A stretch of DNA of 64,000 bases from Robiginitomaculum_A sp036478535 (GTDB lineage: Bacteria; Pseudomonadota; Alphaproteobacteria; Caulobacterales; Maricaulaceae). The translations under genes were made by a program, and so were the position numbers. The stretch's first letter is position 1; each line of letters begins with the position of its first letter. Positions 35,638 through 45,079 of this stretch are shown piece after piece. The notes under the pieces are model-generated. The model made no database searches. It was not told the DNA's origin and worked only from the letters and a program-made list of their open reading frames with translations. The stretch lies in the NCBI GenBank assembly GCA_965224735.1, contig OZ245059.1:806001-870000 (forward strand). The letters run 5' to 3'.

Positions 35638-35967
35638 AATCCCTCCTTCTCCTATGATGATTGCCCAGTCATTTTTTGACTGTCTAGTTTGAATTTGGCG
35701 AAATCTTCAAACCCCAGCCGCTCACAATTTATTCATGCCATCTCCTTTAAGGGCAAGATTAACTGTTTTTGTGAACAAAGGAAAGTGATTATGCGAACGA
35801 CTGCGCCCTGAAAAGATGAATGCTTACAGGCGGCCAATATATCGCCTGAAGTGCTGCAATTTTTAGCGTGCTGGTTGGCTCTCAGGCAAAATTGGACCTT
35901 GGTGTAAACGAGCGAATGGCTGGGTTTATCTATGGCGAAGATTTTGAGAGTTTGCTTAAAGAATATC
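35638..35967. other. 330-nt gap, no gene assigned
   Basis: It contains a CAGTCA/TGACTG hairpin at 35666-35682. A plus-strand stretch (about 35818-35900) translates to protein-like CLQAANISPEVLQFLACW before a stop, which may be a gene relic, but I cannot identify it. Confidence 0.35.
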
Positions 35968-36402
35968 CTAATCTGCAAACCGTTTCCCTTTTGGAATTCG
36001 CCCTTCAAGTTCGCGGGCTATATCGATGTCTGCGGGGACGAGGGCAAGGCTTGGGATTTGGTCGGGGTAGAGCCAGATTATGGTCTGGCCTTCTTTACCG
36101 CGAGCAATGCCGTCCCATTCCCTGCACAGATAGAGCGGCATGAGGAGGTGAAAATCTTTGTATTCGTAAGACACAAATGAAAATGCCTGCAGGCAAGTCT
36201 CACATGGCTCCACGCCCAGCTCTTCCCACAGCTCTCGCACCAAGGCATGCTCGGGACTCTCACCTTTTTCAATCTTTCCGCCTGGAAACTCCCACAGTCC
36301 AGCCATAGGTTTTCCCTTCGGGCGCTGGGTCATTAAGATGCGCCCGTCTTTATCAATAAGCGCGCAAGCGACAACCAAAAGTATATCTTTTTTCGCGTTC
36401 AT
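35968..36402 (-). CDS. mutT: 8-oxo-dGTP diphosphatase MutT
   Basis: MutT cleanses oxidised dGTP. The 144-residue protein has the Nudix box GGKIEKGESPEHALVRELWEE preceded by GLWEFP; it is shown here in split form (GGKIEKGESPEHA, then LVRELWEELG). ATG at 36402 begins one base after the argJ stop, so the two are coupled. Confidence 0.92.
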   Translation of the reverse strand: MNAKKDILLVVACALIDKDGRILMTQRPKGKPMAGLWEFPGGKIEKGESPEHALVRELWEELGVEPCETCLQAFSFVSYEYKDFHLLMPLYLCREWDGIARGKEGQTIIWLYPDQIPSLALVPADIDIARELEGRIPKGKRFAD

Positions 36403-36403
36403 A

Positions 36404-37633
36404 TTAACTTCTATAGTCCGCATTTATATCAATATAGCCATGGGTCAGATCGCACGTCCAAACGGTAAAGCTTCCACTGCCAAGACCGATATCGACATGG
36501 ATTTCTAAGCTGTCCCCGCGCATATATTTGCTCATAACATTTTCATTATACCCATCTGCACGCAGTCCGTTCTTTGCTACCAAATGCGGGCCAAAAGAAA
36601 TAGCAAGCCTGTCTCTGTCCACCTGCACGCCCGACTTGCCAACCGCCATAACAATGCGGCCCCAATTCGCGTCCTCGCCTGCAATAGCCGTTTTGACGAG
36701 AGGTGAATTGGCGATACTCATAGCGATGGTTTTGGCAGCCCTGGCATTCTTCGCGCCGCTCACATTAATAGTGATAAATTTGGATACCCCTTCTCCGTCC
36801 TTGATAACTTGATGGGCGAGATCTAGCATAACCGCGCGCAATGATTTGGAAAAACCCAAAAGGTACGGATCATTAAGAGCGGTAATTTCGTCGTGCTTGG
36901 CTTTAGCCGTTGAGATAAGTAAAACAGTGTCACTGGTCGAAGTATCACTATCTACCGTAATGGCGTTAAAACTGGTTTCGCAATACTCAGATAAAAGCGT
37001 CTGCAATACGTCCCGCGCGATATTAGCATCTGTGTAAATAAAGCCAAGCATGGTTGCCATGTCGGGCATAATCATGCCTGAACCTTTGACAATGCCGCAA
37101 ATTTTTATTGGCGTGCCATCTATATTTGCATTCGCAAAAGCCCCTTTAGGGAATGTATCCGTAGTTGATATTGCACGCGCAGCCATCTCCCATGAGCAAA
37201 TTTTCGTATTTTTTAGCCCGTGTAGCGCCTTTCTAATTGGGAGCGTATTAAGCGGTTCGCCTACAACGCCCGTCGAGCACACATAAATATCGCTTGGCGC
37301 GCAGCTTAGTGTATGGGCTGCCATTGTCGCCAGGTCTGAAACACCTTTGACCCCTGCTGCCCCTGTAAACACATTGGCATTGCCCGCATTCACCAAAAGC
37401 CCGCCAGTAGCACCCGCCGCCAAACATTTTTTTGACCAATCTACGGGCGCGCCTGGCGCGCTTGATTTTGTGAACACGCCAGCAACGCGCGCGTTCTTAC
37501 CAAATTTCACCAAATATACATCTGGCCTATTTTTATACTTGGAACCAGTTTCCGCAGTCCACATTTTCAAACCTTCAACAACAGGCATTTGGGGAAAACT
37601 GTTTGGGGCAAGAGGCGATCGCTTCAATTTCAT
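36404..37633 (-). CDS. argJ: bifunctional ornithine acetyltransferase / N-acetylglutamate synthase
   Basis: ArgJ recycles the acetyl group in arginine synthesis. The 409-residue precursor self-cleaves before the threonine of the PDMATMLGF motif into alpha and beta chains. LLVNAGNANVFTG and VDSDTSTSDTV are also conserved, as is the C-terminal GEDANWGRI. Its start overlaps the upstream parvulin stop by one base. Confidence 0.95.
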   Translation of the reverse strand: MKLKRSPLAPNSFPQMPVVEGLKMWTAETGSKYKNRPDVYLVKFGKNARVAGVFTKSSAPGAPVDWSKKCLAAGATGGLLVNAGNANVFTGAAGVKGVSDLATMAAHTLSCAPSDIYVCSTGVVGEPLNTLPIRKALHGLKNTKICSWEMAARAISTTDTFPKGAFANANIDGTPIKICGIVKGSGMIMPDMATMLGFIYTDANIARDVLQTLLSEYCETSFNAITVDSDTSTSDTVLLISTAKAKHDEITALNDPYLLGFSKSLRAVMLDLAHQVIKDGEGVSKFITINVSGAKNARAAKTIAMSIANSPLVKTAIAGEDANWGRIVMAVGKSGVQVDRDRLAISFGPHLVAKNGLRADGYNENVMSKYMRGDSLEIHVDIGLGSGSFTVWTCDLTHGYIDINADYRS

Positions 37634-38616
37634 TATTTTTCCTTGATTTCAGAACCCGCATCATGGTCTTTTATCTGCCCCAGGTTTTTCTGAATATTAC
37701 TGTTTTTTCGTAAAGATTTTAATTTTTTCCCGATCTCATCATAGGTCATAAATTCTACGATTTCTGCTTTTATTTCTTCAAAGGGTTTTTGCGGCGCCTT
37801 GCGCTTGTTTGTGACCATCAAAATGTGCCAACCCGTTTTGGTTTTAAAGGGGGGGGAAATTGTACCTTTTTTCGTCGCAAACGCCACATCAGCGATGGTT
37901 TTATTCAGTGCGTTCCTTGAGAAATAACCAAGATCTCCACCAAGATCACGCGTGGAATTATCAATAGAAAATTCTTTCGCTATCCGTGAAAAATCACTCT
38001 CTTTTTCATCACTCTCTTTTTTAACACTTTCTTTTTCATCACCCTCTTTTTCAACACTTTCTTTTTCAATAAGTTCTCTAAGTTCTATAGCTTTTTCCTT
38101 GGTCTTAACGATGAGCTGCCGTGCTCTTATTTGCGGCACATTTCCTCTAAGCGCCGCTTGCTCATCAAACATGCGCTTGACAGTTTCATCTGTAACTTTT
38201 TCGGCTATTAAGTCTTCAACCACAACATTGGATAAAATTTTCTCTCGCGCTATCGCTAGGCGTCGCCGTACTTCATCGCTTTGGTCAAGCGAGCGCGATA
38301 ATGCATCGAGCACAAGCAATCTTTGATCTATCAACGCATCTAGGGTATTTTGAAAGGCAGGTTCAGTAGGCGTGAGAACTTCACCAGGATTTAAGTCCCC
38401 CTTCGCTAGTGCCTCATGCTCAATATCGGATAAATATATTTTTGTACCGCCAACTTCTGCCACAACCGTATTACCAAGGCGCACAGTTGGTGTGTTAAGC
38501 TTATCTGCGATTGGTTTCTCTTGGCAGCCCGCCAAAACGCCAAAGGCCATAACCCCGCTGAAAAGTGCCCTTGTCCAAAATGGCCAAAATAAATCTTCTA
38601 TTTTGTCACTCCGCAT
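37633..38616 (-). CDS. parvulin-type peptidyl-prolyl isomerase lipoprotein
   Basis: This 327-residue protein has a lipobox (GVLAGC, Cys31), a SurA-N-like helical region and a rotamase domain with IRARQLIV, DLGGDLGYFSRN and TKTGWHILMV. It probably folds envelope proteins. A Lys/Glu/Asp/Ser repeat (EKESVEKEGDEKESVKK) interrupts the rotamase domain and looks like slippage expansion. The secA-parvulin-argJ-mutT order is common in alphaproteobacteria. Confidence 0.88.
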   Translation of the reverse strand: MRSDKIEDLFWPFWTRALFSGVMAFGVLAGCQEKPIADKLNTPTVRLGNTVVAEVGGTKIYLSDIEHEALAKGDLNPGEVLTPTEPAFQNTLDALIDQRLLVLDALSRSLDQSDEVRRRLAIAREKILSNVVVEDLIAEKVTDETVKRMFDEQAALRGNVPQIRARQLIVKTKEKAIELRELIEKESVEKEGDEKESVKKESDEKESDFSRIAKEFSIDNSTRDLGGDLGYFSRNALNKTIADVAFATKKGTISPPFKTKTGWHILMVTNKRKAPQKPFEEIKAEIVEFMTYDEIGKKLKSLRKNSNIQKNLGQIKDHDAGSEIKEK

Positions 38617-38777
38617 AGTTTTTCCTTATTTTGCGCGCTAAATCATCCTAAAATGCCCTAAACTGTAGGCCTATTATTGACTTAAGGGATAACCGTCCTT
38701 AAGTCACCCCAAAGTACTCTTTTTGCCTGCAAACCCTATTTATTGACAAGGCAGATATAGAAATTCTAGGATAGACC

Positions 38778-41516
38778 ATGTTAGGTATCGCGAAAAAAAT
38801 ATTCGGCACGGAAAATGACCGTAAAATTAAAAAACTCAAGCCAATTGTTAACACAATTAATGCCCTTGAGACAGAGTTTGAAACCCTTAGCGATGAAGCC
38901 CTAAAAGAGAAAGTTTTTGAGTTTCGCAAACGTTTTCATGACGGCGAGAGCCTTGATGATCTTTTACCCGAAAGCTTTGCCGCCGTTCGCGAGGGTGCCA
39001 AACGCGCCCTAGGACAGCGACATTACGATGTGCAGCTTATTGGTGGTATTGCTTTGCACCGTGGTATAATTGCTGAAATGCGAACGGGCGAAGGTAAAAC
39101 CCTTGTTGCGACATTGGCTGGGTATCTAAACGCTATCCCAGAACTGGGTGTGCATGTGGTAACAGTGAACGATTATTTAGCCTTGCGCGACGCGGAATGG
39201 ATGGGGCAAGTCTACGAAGCTGTTGGCCTGACAACGGGCTGTATCATTCATGACATGGACGATATTCAGCGCAAAGCTGCTTATGATTGCGACATTACTT
39301 ATGGAACCAATAATGAATTTGGGTTCGATTATCTGCGCGATAACATGAAATACTCTGTTGAGAGTATGGCGCAGCGCAGTCACCATTATGTAATTATTGA
39401 CGAGATCGATTCTATTCTAATCGACGAGGCGCGTACCCCGCTCATAATTTCTGGACCAACGGATGACCGGTCTGATTTTTACAAGCTTATCGATACTTTC
39501 ATTCCGCTTATTGGTGAAGACGGGTACGATATAGACGAGAAAAACCGCACGGCTGTATTTAACGAAAAGGGCACTGAGCAAATTGAAAAAATCCTGCACG
39601 AGCGCAATCTTTTGGAGGGCGAAAGTCTTTATGATGTGGAAAACGTTACGATTGTTCATCATATCAACAATGCATTACGGGCGCACAAATTACAAATTCG
39701 TGACAAAGATTACATTATCAAAAACGACCAAGTTATTCTTATCGATGAATTTACTGGACGTATGAAAGAAGGTTCACGTCTCTCAGATGGTCTCCATCAA
39801 GCCATTGAAGCCAAAGAAGGCGTAGATGTGCAATCTGAAAACGTTACCCTTGCCTCTGTTACCTATCAAAACTATTTTCGTTTGTTTGATAAACTCTCTG
39901 GCATGACAGGCACAGCCCTCACGGAAGCCAGTGAGTTTTATGAAACCTATAAGCTTGACGTTTTAGAAATTCCGACCAATTTACCTATCCAGCGCATAGA
40001 CGACCAAGACGTTATCTACCGTACAGAACAGGAAAAATTCTCGGCGATTGTCGAAGAAATCAAAGAATGCTCCGCCAAGGGTCAACCCATGCTTGTCGGT
40101 ACAGCTTCCATTGAAAAATCTGAAATTTTATCTAAATTTCTTACTGATCGCGCTCTTAAGCACCAAGTGCTCAATGCCCGTTACCATGACCAAGAAGCAG
40201 CGATTATCGCGCAAGCAGGCGTGCCAGGCGCGGTCACCATTGCTACTAATATGGCAGGGCGCGGGACTGATATTCAGTTAGGCGGTAATCTTGACATGCG
40301 CATTGAACAAGAAGCCCCCGAAGGCGAGAACGATAAAGACAAACAAGCGCGTATTGCCAAGCTAACCGCTGAAGTACAAACACTGAAGGAAAAAGCTTTG
40401 GGCGCGGGTGGGCTTTACGTTTTGGGCACAGAGCGCCATGAAAGTCGCCGTATTGATAATCAGCTTCGCGGCAGGACTGGCCGCCAAGGCGATCCGGGCC
40501 GCTCTAAATTTTTTATTTCTACCGAAGACGATCTCATGCGTATTTTTGGCGGCGACCGCCTTAAAACTATGATGGGGAAAATGGGGTGGGAAGAAGGCGA
40601 AAGCCTAACCTCTAAATTTATGTCCAAGGCGGTTGAACGCGCTCAGGCGCGCGTCGAAGCCCGCAATTTTGATATTCGCAAAAATCTGCTTAAATATGAT
40701 GATGTATCTAATGATCAGCGCAAAACTATTTTCGAGCAGCGCCTTGAATTTATGACTGATGATGATGTATCCGATGTTGTGCAGGATATGCGTCATCAGG
40801 TTTGCGAAGACTTGATTACTACCCACATACCTAAAAAAGCTTATGCGGAACAATGGGACATTGACAACCTGAGCGAAGAAACCAAGAAAGTCCTTCTTAT
40901 GGAACTTCCATTTGACAAATGGGCAAAAGAAGAAGGTATTGCCGATGAAGAAATGCAAGAGCGCCTTATTACCACAACGGATGAAGTGTTCGTAAAGCTT
41001 ACGAAAAACCTTGATAAAAAGCAGTTACAAAACGTTGAAAAACAAATCTTGCTACAAGTCATCGACAAAAATTGGCAAGACCATTTGCAGCAACTTGATC
41101 ATTTAAAATCGGTTATTGGCTTTCGCTCTTACGGGCAGCGCGATCCACTCAATGAGTATAAATCCGAAGCCTTTACCCTCTTTGACAATCTGTTGACGAA
41201 TCTACGCGAGGGCGTTACCAATAATATGTGCCAACTGCTCATCAATTCGCAAAGTCAACAAGCCCCGCAGCCAGAAAAACCAGCCTTTAATCCAGACGAT
41301 TATACCGATTTTGACCCACGTGCACTTGAAAATGGCCTGGCTGCAGATGAGCGTGCTCTCAGCGCACCAATGTCAGCATTAAGCGGAGTACCTTCCGATA
41401 TGCCAGATTTTGATATTGATACATACCAAAAGGAAAATGGCCGCATCTCCAGAAATGCACCATGCCCTTGCGCCTCAGGCAGAAAGTTCAAACATTGCCA
41501 CGGACGGATAACTTAA
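38778..41516 (+). CDS. secA: preprotein translocase ATPase SecA
   Basis: SecA drives Sec-dependent export. The 912-residue protein has Walker A MRTGEGKTLVATLAGYL, the DEAD-like IIDEIDSILIDEARTPLI, the preprotein-binding domain, ATNMAGRGTDIQLGGN and a C-terminal zinc motif with CPCASGRKFKHCHG for SecB or lipid contact. It is divergent from the parvulin gene. Confidence 0.97.
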   Translation: MLGIAKKIFGTENDRKIKKLKPIVNTINALETEFETLSDEALKEKVFEFRKRFHDGESLDDLLPESFAAVREGAKRALGQRHYDVQLIGGIALHRGIIAEMRTGEGKTLVATLAGYLNAIPELGVHVVTVNDYLALRDAEWMGQVYEAVGLTTGCIIHDMDDIQRKAAYDCDITYGTNNEFGFDYLRDNMKYSVESMAQRSHHYVIIDEIDSILIDEARTPLIISGPTDDRSDFYKLIDTFIPLIGEDGYDIDEKNRTAVFNEKGTEQIEKILHERNLLEGESLYDVENVTIVHHINNALRAHKLQIRDKDYIIKNDQVILIDEFTGRMKEGSRLSDGLHQAIEAKEGVDVQSENVTLASVTYQNYFRLFDKLSGMTGTALTEASEFYETYKLDVLEIPTNLPIQRIDDQDVIYRTEQEKFSAIVEEIKECSAKGQPMLVGTASIEKSEILSKFLTDRALKHQVLNARYHDQEAAIIAQAGVPGAVTIATNMAGRGTDIQLGGNLDMRIEQEAPEGENDKDKQARIAKLTAEVQTLKEKALGAGGLYVLGTERHESRRIDNQLRGRTGRQGDPGRSKFFISTEDDLMRIFGGDRLKTMMGKMGWEEGESLTSKFMSKAVERAQARVEARNFDIRKNLLKYDDVSNDQRKTIFEQRLEFMTDDDVSDVVQDMRHQVCEDLITTHIPKKAYAEQWDIDNLSEETKKVLLMELPFDKWAKEEGIADEEMQERLITTTDEVFVKLTKNLDKKQLQNVEKQILLQVIDKNWQDHLQQLDHLKSVIGFRSYGQRDPLNEYKSEAFTLFDNLLTNLREGVTNNMCQLLINSQSQQAPQPEKPAFNPDDYTDFDPRALENGLAADERALSAPMSALSGVPSDMPDFDIDTYQKENGRISRNAPCPCASGRKFKHCHGRIT

Positions 41517-41585
41517 TAAGATAAGCTTGATTGTAAAACCCATTTTTGCAGGAAATTTCTGCACAATAGGTTTTGAAGTGTTTTT

Positions 41586-41643
41586 GTTTTATGGTTGGTT
41601 TTTGTGCGCCTTTTGTACGCTTGTTCTTGTGCGCATAATCCAA
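41586..41643 (-). mobile_element. IS5 transposase N-terminal scrap
   Basis: On the minus strand LDYAHKNKRTKGAQK matches the start of the IS5 transposase at 47139 (LDYAHKKKRTKRD). The rest of the element is missing. Confidence 0.6.
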
Positions 41644-41723
41644 TGAAAAAAATCCAGGCTACGTCATAACAAATCCACCCAATCAACACCTACTAATACC
41701 CCCAATATTTAAGGGTGCTCATA

Positions 41724-41901
41724 AGTAGAATTTTCTCGTAACTTTACCGAAGGAAATTTTATTATGAAGAAATCGAAATATTCAGATAGCTAGATCATTG
41801 GCATTTTAAAAGCAAGTGGAAGCGGGCACGCCCATAAAGGCGGGTCATTTCTGTATTGGAAGGATTTCGTCAATGAAATCAAAACTCGCACTGCATCATG
41901 A
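41724..41901 (+). pseudogene. IS3-family OrfA remnant
   Basis: A leader of about 40 bp (AGTAGAATTTTCTCGTA..., shared with 53590) precedes ATG at 41764. The frame reads MKKSKYSDS, a stop codon, then IIGILKASGSG and degraded sequence ending at 41901. Intact IS3 OrfA starts in the same way with an HTH. It is inactive. Confidence 0.7.
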
Positions 41902-41948
41902 AATCAAAGAAATGATACAAAAAAGACTCTAACCAAGGGCAGGGCGCT

Positions 41949-44369
41949 TTAGCTATCCACATCAGCATCCAGTGCGTGTTCGATAATGAAGTCGCGGCGC
42001 GGCTCAACTATGTCCCCCATAAGCTTGGTAAAGAGGTCATCTGCGCCGTCGGCGGTGCCGACTTTTACCTGCAAAAGCGAACGCGCGTTTTCATCCAACG
42101 TAGTCTCCCAGAGCTGATCAGGGTTCATTTCGCCAAGGCCTTTATAACGCTGAATTTTAAAGCCCTTGCGTCCGCCTGCAAAAATAATTTCAAGCAATTG
42201 CGCTGGGTCATAAATCTCAACCGCGTCTTCTTCGCCACGTCTAAACATACCCGTATCGCCGTAAGTTTCGCTCAAAGCTGTCGCCATTTTGTGCAAACGG
42301 CGCGCGTCAGCACTGTCCCTAAAGCTAGGCCGCAAAGCCACGCGCTCCATAACGCCGCGCACTTCGCGCTTCATAACCAAAGTCCCGTCATCATCAAAGC
42401 GACCAGACCAACCATCTTCGCCCTCATCCGCAACGCGGTCTAGATGCCTCGCTGCGTCTTTGGCTTCTTTTTCCCCTGCTTCCGCGCTCAGCGCGCCAGA
42501 AATTGCCAGCTGCGCAATGATAGTATCGGAGGTTTTCGATTTTAGGCGGTTGATTAAAGTTTGCACCTGTAAAGCTTCGCCCGCAACCCGTTTTAAATCT
42601 TCCCCCGCAATAACCGCCCCGCTGCCAAGCGTAAGCGTAGCGTTGCCAGAACCCATTTCGATAAGGTAATTATCAAGCTCTTCTTGATCTTTAAGATAGC
42701 GCGCAGATTTACCGCGCTCAACTTTATAAAGAGGCGGCTGGGCAATATAAAGATACCCGCGTTCTATTAGCTCGGGCATTTGGCGATAGAAAAAGGTTAA
42801 AAGCAGCGTTCTGATATGCGCCCCATCCACATCCGCGTCGGTCATGATAACGACTTTGTGATAGCGCAATTTTTCAATGTCAAAATCATCGCGGCCAATA
42901 CCCGTACCTAGCGCCGTAATCATCGTGCCTATTTCTTGGGAGGAGAGCATACGGTCAAAACGAGCCCGCTCCACATTGAGAATTTTACCCTTAAGCGGTA
43001 AAATGGCTTGGTTATGGCGGTTGCGAGCCTGCTTGGCAGAGCCTCCCGCACTATCTCCTTCCACAATAAATATTTCTGCTTTGGAGGCGTCTTTTTCCTG
43101 ACAATCCGCGAGCTTTCCTGGTAAGGAAGCAATATCGAGGGCAGATTTTCGCCGCGTTAAATCCCGCGCTTTTCGGGCCGCTTCGCGCGCCGCCGCTGCT
43201 TCAACGATTTTCATAATCACTTGCTTGGCTTCATTTGGGTTTTCTTCAAACCACTCATTAAGCGCCTCGCCCATAATGCTTTCGACAATAGGCCGCACTT
43301 CGGAGGAGACTAATTTGTCTTTAGTTTGGGATGAGAATTTCGGATCTGGCACTTTAATCGAAAGAACACAGGTAAGGCCTTCGCGCGCATCATCGCCAGA
43401 AATATTGACTTTTTCTTTTTTAGCAAGGCCAGAGTTGGCCGCATATTTGTTGACCGCGCGGGTGAGCGCGCCGCGAAAGCCGGCCAAATGAGTGCCCCCA
43501 TCGCGCTGGGGAATATTGTTGGTAAAGCAGCGCACATTTTCATGATAGCTATCATTCCACCACATGGCCGCCTCAACGCTTATCCCGTTATCACCTTCTT
43601 TCATGACAACAATTGGTTTTTCAAGCTGTCCTTCTTTATTAGCATCAAGATGACGCACAAAAGCTTCTATACCGCCTTCATAGTAAAGCTTTGTGACAAT
43701 TGATTCTTCCCCGCGCTTGTCCGCCAACTCAATACGAACGCCCGAATTTAGAAAGGCAAGCTCGCGTAAGCGGCGCTCTAGGGTTTTTCGGCTAAACTCA
43801 ACCATAGAAAAGGTTTTTTCAGATGGCAAAAAACGCACCTCTGTCCCTGTTAACGGCGTGCCATTAATTATAGGTGCATCGCCAACTATTTTTAGGGGTG
43901 CAACAGCGTCTCCGTGTGAGAACCGCATTGTGTGCTCTTTGCCATCGCGCCATATGGTCAGGTCAAGCGTGACCGAAAGCGCGTTCACTACAGAAACACC
44001 AACCCCATGCAGGCCCCCTGAAATTTTATAGGAATTGCTATCAAATTTACCGCCAGCATGGAGCTGTGTCATAATCACTTCGGCGGCAGAGACACCCTCT
44101 TCTTTGTGGATTGCCACAGGAATGCCGCGCCCATTATCTCGCACGCTTGCACTACCATCACTATGCAGCGCCACAAATACCGTATCACAATGCCCCGCCA
44201 GAGCTTCGTCAATCGCATTGTCAACAACCTCATAGACCATATGATGCAAACCCGAACCATCATCCGTATCGCCAATATACATGCCAGGGCGCTTGCGAAC
44301 CGCATCAAGGCCTTTTAAAACCTTGATACTATCAGCGCCATATTCTTCGTTCTGGACTGGATCAGCCAT
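41949..44369 (-). CDS. gyrB: DNA gyrase subunit B
   Basis: GyrB is the ATPase subunit of gyrase. The 806-residue protein has the GHKL motif EVVDNAIDEALAGHCD, GLHGVGVSVVNALS, the lysine-bearing SSQTKDKL loop, the TOPRIM motif EGDSAGGSAKQARNR, PLKGKILNVE and DADVDGAHIRTLLL. Two near-copies of TTCTGGATTA lie just upstream. Confidence 0.97.
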   Translation of the reverse strand: MADPVQNEEYGADSIKVLKGLDAVRKRPGMYIGDTDDGSGLHHMVYEVVDNAIDEALAGHCDTVFVALHSDGSASVRDNGRGIPVAIHKEEGVSAAEVIMTQLHAGGKFDSNSYKISGGLHGVGVSVVNALSVTLDLTIWRDGKEHTMRFSHGDAVAPLKIVGDAPIINGTPLTGTEVRFLPSEKTFSMVEFSRKTLERRLRELAFLNSGVRIELADKRGEESIVTKLYYEGGIEAFVRHLDANKEGQLEKPIVVMKEGDNGISVEAAMWWNDSYHENVRCFTNNIPQRDGGTHLAGFRGALTRAVNKYAANSGLAKKEKVNISGDDAREGLTCVLSIKVPDPKFSSQTKDKLVSSEVRPIVESIMGEALNEWFEENPNEAKQVIMKIVEAAAAREAARKARDLTRRKSALDIASLPGKLADCQEKDASKAEIFIVEGDSAGGSAKQARNRHNQAILPLKGKILNVERARFDRMLSSQEIGTMITALGTGIGRDDFDIEKLRYHKVVIMTDADVDGAHIRTLLLTFFYRQMPELIERGYLYIAQPPLYKVERGKSARYLKDQEELDNYLIEMGSGNATLTLGSGAVIAGEDLKRVAGEALQVQTLINRLKSKTSDTIIAQLAISGALSAEAGEKEAKDAARHLDRVADEGEDGWSGRFDDDGTLVMKREVRGVMERVALRPSFRDSADARRLHKMATALSETYGDTGMFRRGEEDAVEIYDPAQLLEIIFAGGRKGFKIQRYKGLGEMNPDQLWETTLDENARSLLQVKVGTADGADDLFTKLMGDIVEPRRDFIIEHALDADVDS

Positions 44370-44599
44370 ATTTTTCCTTCTGGATTACCTTCTGGATTAA
44401 ATGGGCGTGCGAATCACCCTTATATTAAGTCGATAATATAGGGCAAACTCAGGTAAATTGCACGGATTTATGCGGGTTTCAGAGCCTTGCTTTTATACTC
44501 AAACACTTAGGGGAAACTCTAATTAGCCTTTGTTAAGTATCTTAACGAGATTTAACTTTTATCACAATGTTGCCTTAATTCTGTCCTGATTTGCACACA

Positions 44600-44754
44600 A
44601 TGAGGATGCATACAACAATCATTGATCGGGAAGCGTTACAAAACGCGGTTTTTAATCAGCCTCCCAGCCTCCAAGTTTTGGCTTCCCGATCATTTTCCCA
44701 CCATTTTCCCACGTAAAAAAACCTTGCCGTTTCCCCCTCGGCAAGGTTTTTTAT
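44600..44754 (+). ncRNA. candidate structured small RNA
   Basis: TGATCGGGAAGC (44623-44634) pairs perfectly with GCTTCCCGATCA (44681-44692), enclosing a 46-nt loop with two CCTCC motifs (44659-44672) that could pair with Shine-Dalgarno sequences. A strong intrinsic terminator follows at 44715-44754. No frame of use runs through it. This layout resembles trans-acting alphaproteobacterial sRNAs with anti-Shine-Dalgarno loops; the 5' end is not defined. Confidence 0.5.
44715..44754. terminator. strong intrinsic terminator, bidirectional form
   Basis: AAAAAACCTTGCCG and CGGCAAGGTTTTTT form a 14-bp stem around a TTTCCCCCT loop. The symmetric A and T tracts allow function on either strand. No protein gene ends here on the plus strand, which supports an RNA transcript upstream. 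Confidence 0.85.
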
Positions 44755-44851
44755 AGGGCCTCTTAGAGCTAGTTTCATAAAAATTCGGTTTCATAATAGC
44801 CTCGTAAATGTCAGCCTTTTAAAGGCGCGTATACAGCCGCTTGTTCCAGAT

Positions 44852-44971
44852 TTACGGGTATAACTTTTGGGAGGTCTGCTTAAGAACTTGCGCAAATGCG
44901 CCAACACGGCTTAACAAAAATGCCATACCCAAAGTCAGTATAGCTATAGTGAGCAATTTAATAGAATTCAT
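44852..44971 (-). CDS. possible small membrane protein (39 aa)
   Basis: The frame encodes MNSIKLLTIAILTLGMAFLL followed by a polar tail ending QKLYP: one membrane helix. There is no clear Shine-Dalgarno, and I do not recognise it. Confidence 0.3.
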   Translation of the reverse strand: MNSIKLLTIAILTLGMAFLLSRVGAFAQVLKQTSQKLYP

Positions 44972-45079
44972 ACTGTGCTTTTAACGCGGGGTTTTCCCAA
45001 AATATAGACACACTTACATCAGGGTTGTGAAGGTTTATTTAGCGCTTGCCATGCGGTTAAATCTCTTTATGCAAAACCA

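Larger units (their letters stand above)
44370..45079. other. 710-nt gap upstream of gyrB
   Basis: The gap is divergent between gyrB and the MFS gene. It contains the candidate small RNA and terminator listed separately, a possible 39-codon gene, and duplicated TTTTCCCACCA-type sequence at about 44691-44712. The segment nearest gyrB (44400-44560) is AT-rich and probably contains its promoter. Confidence 0.5.

Noticed and set aside
35868..36143. Plus-strand frame overlapping mutT
   Set aside because: The second half is antisense to mutT and the first half has no recognisable similarity.
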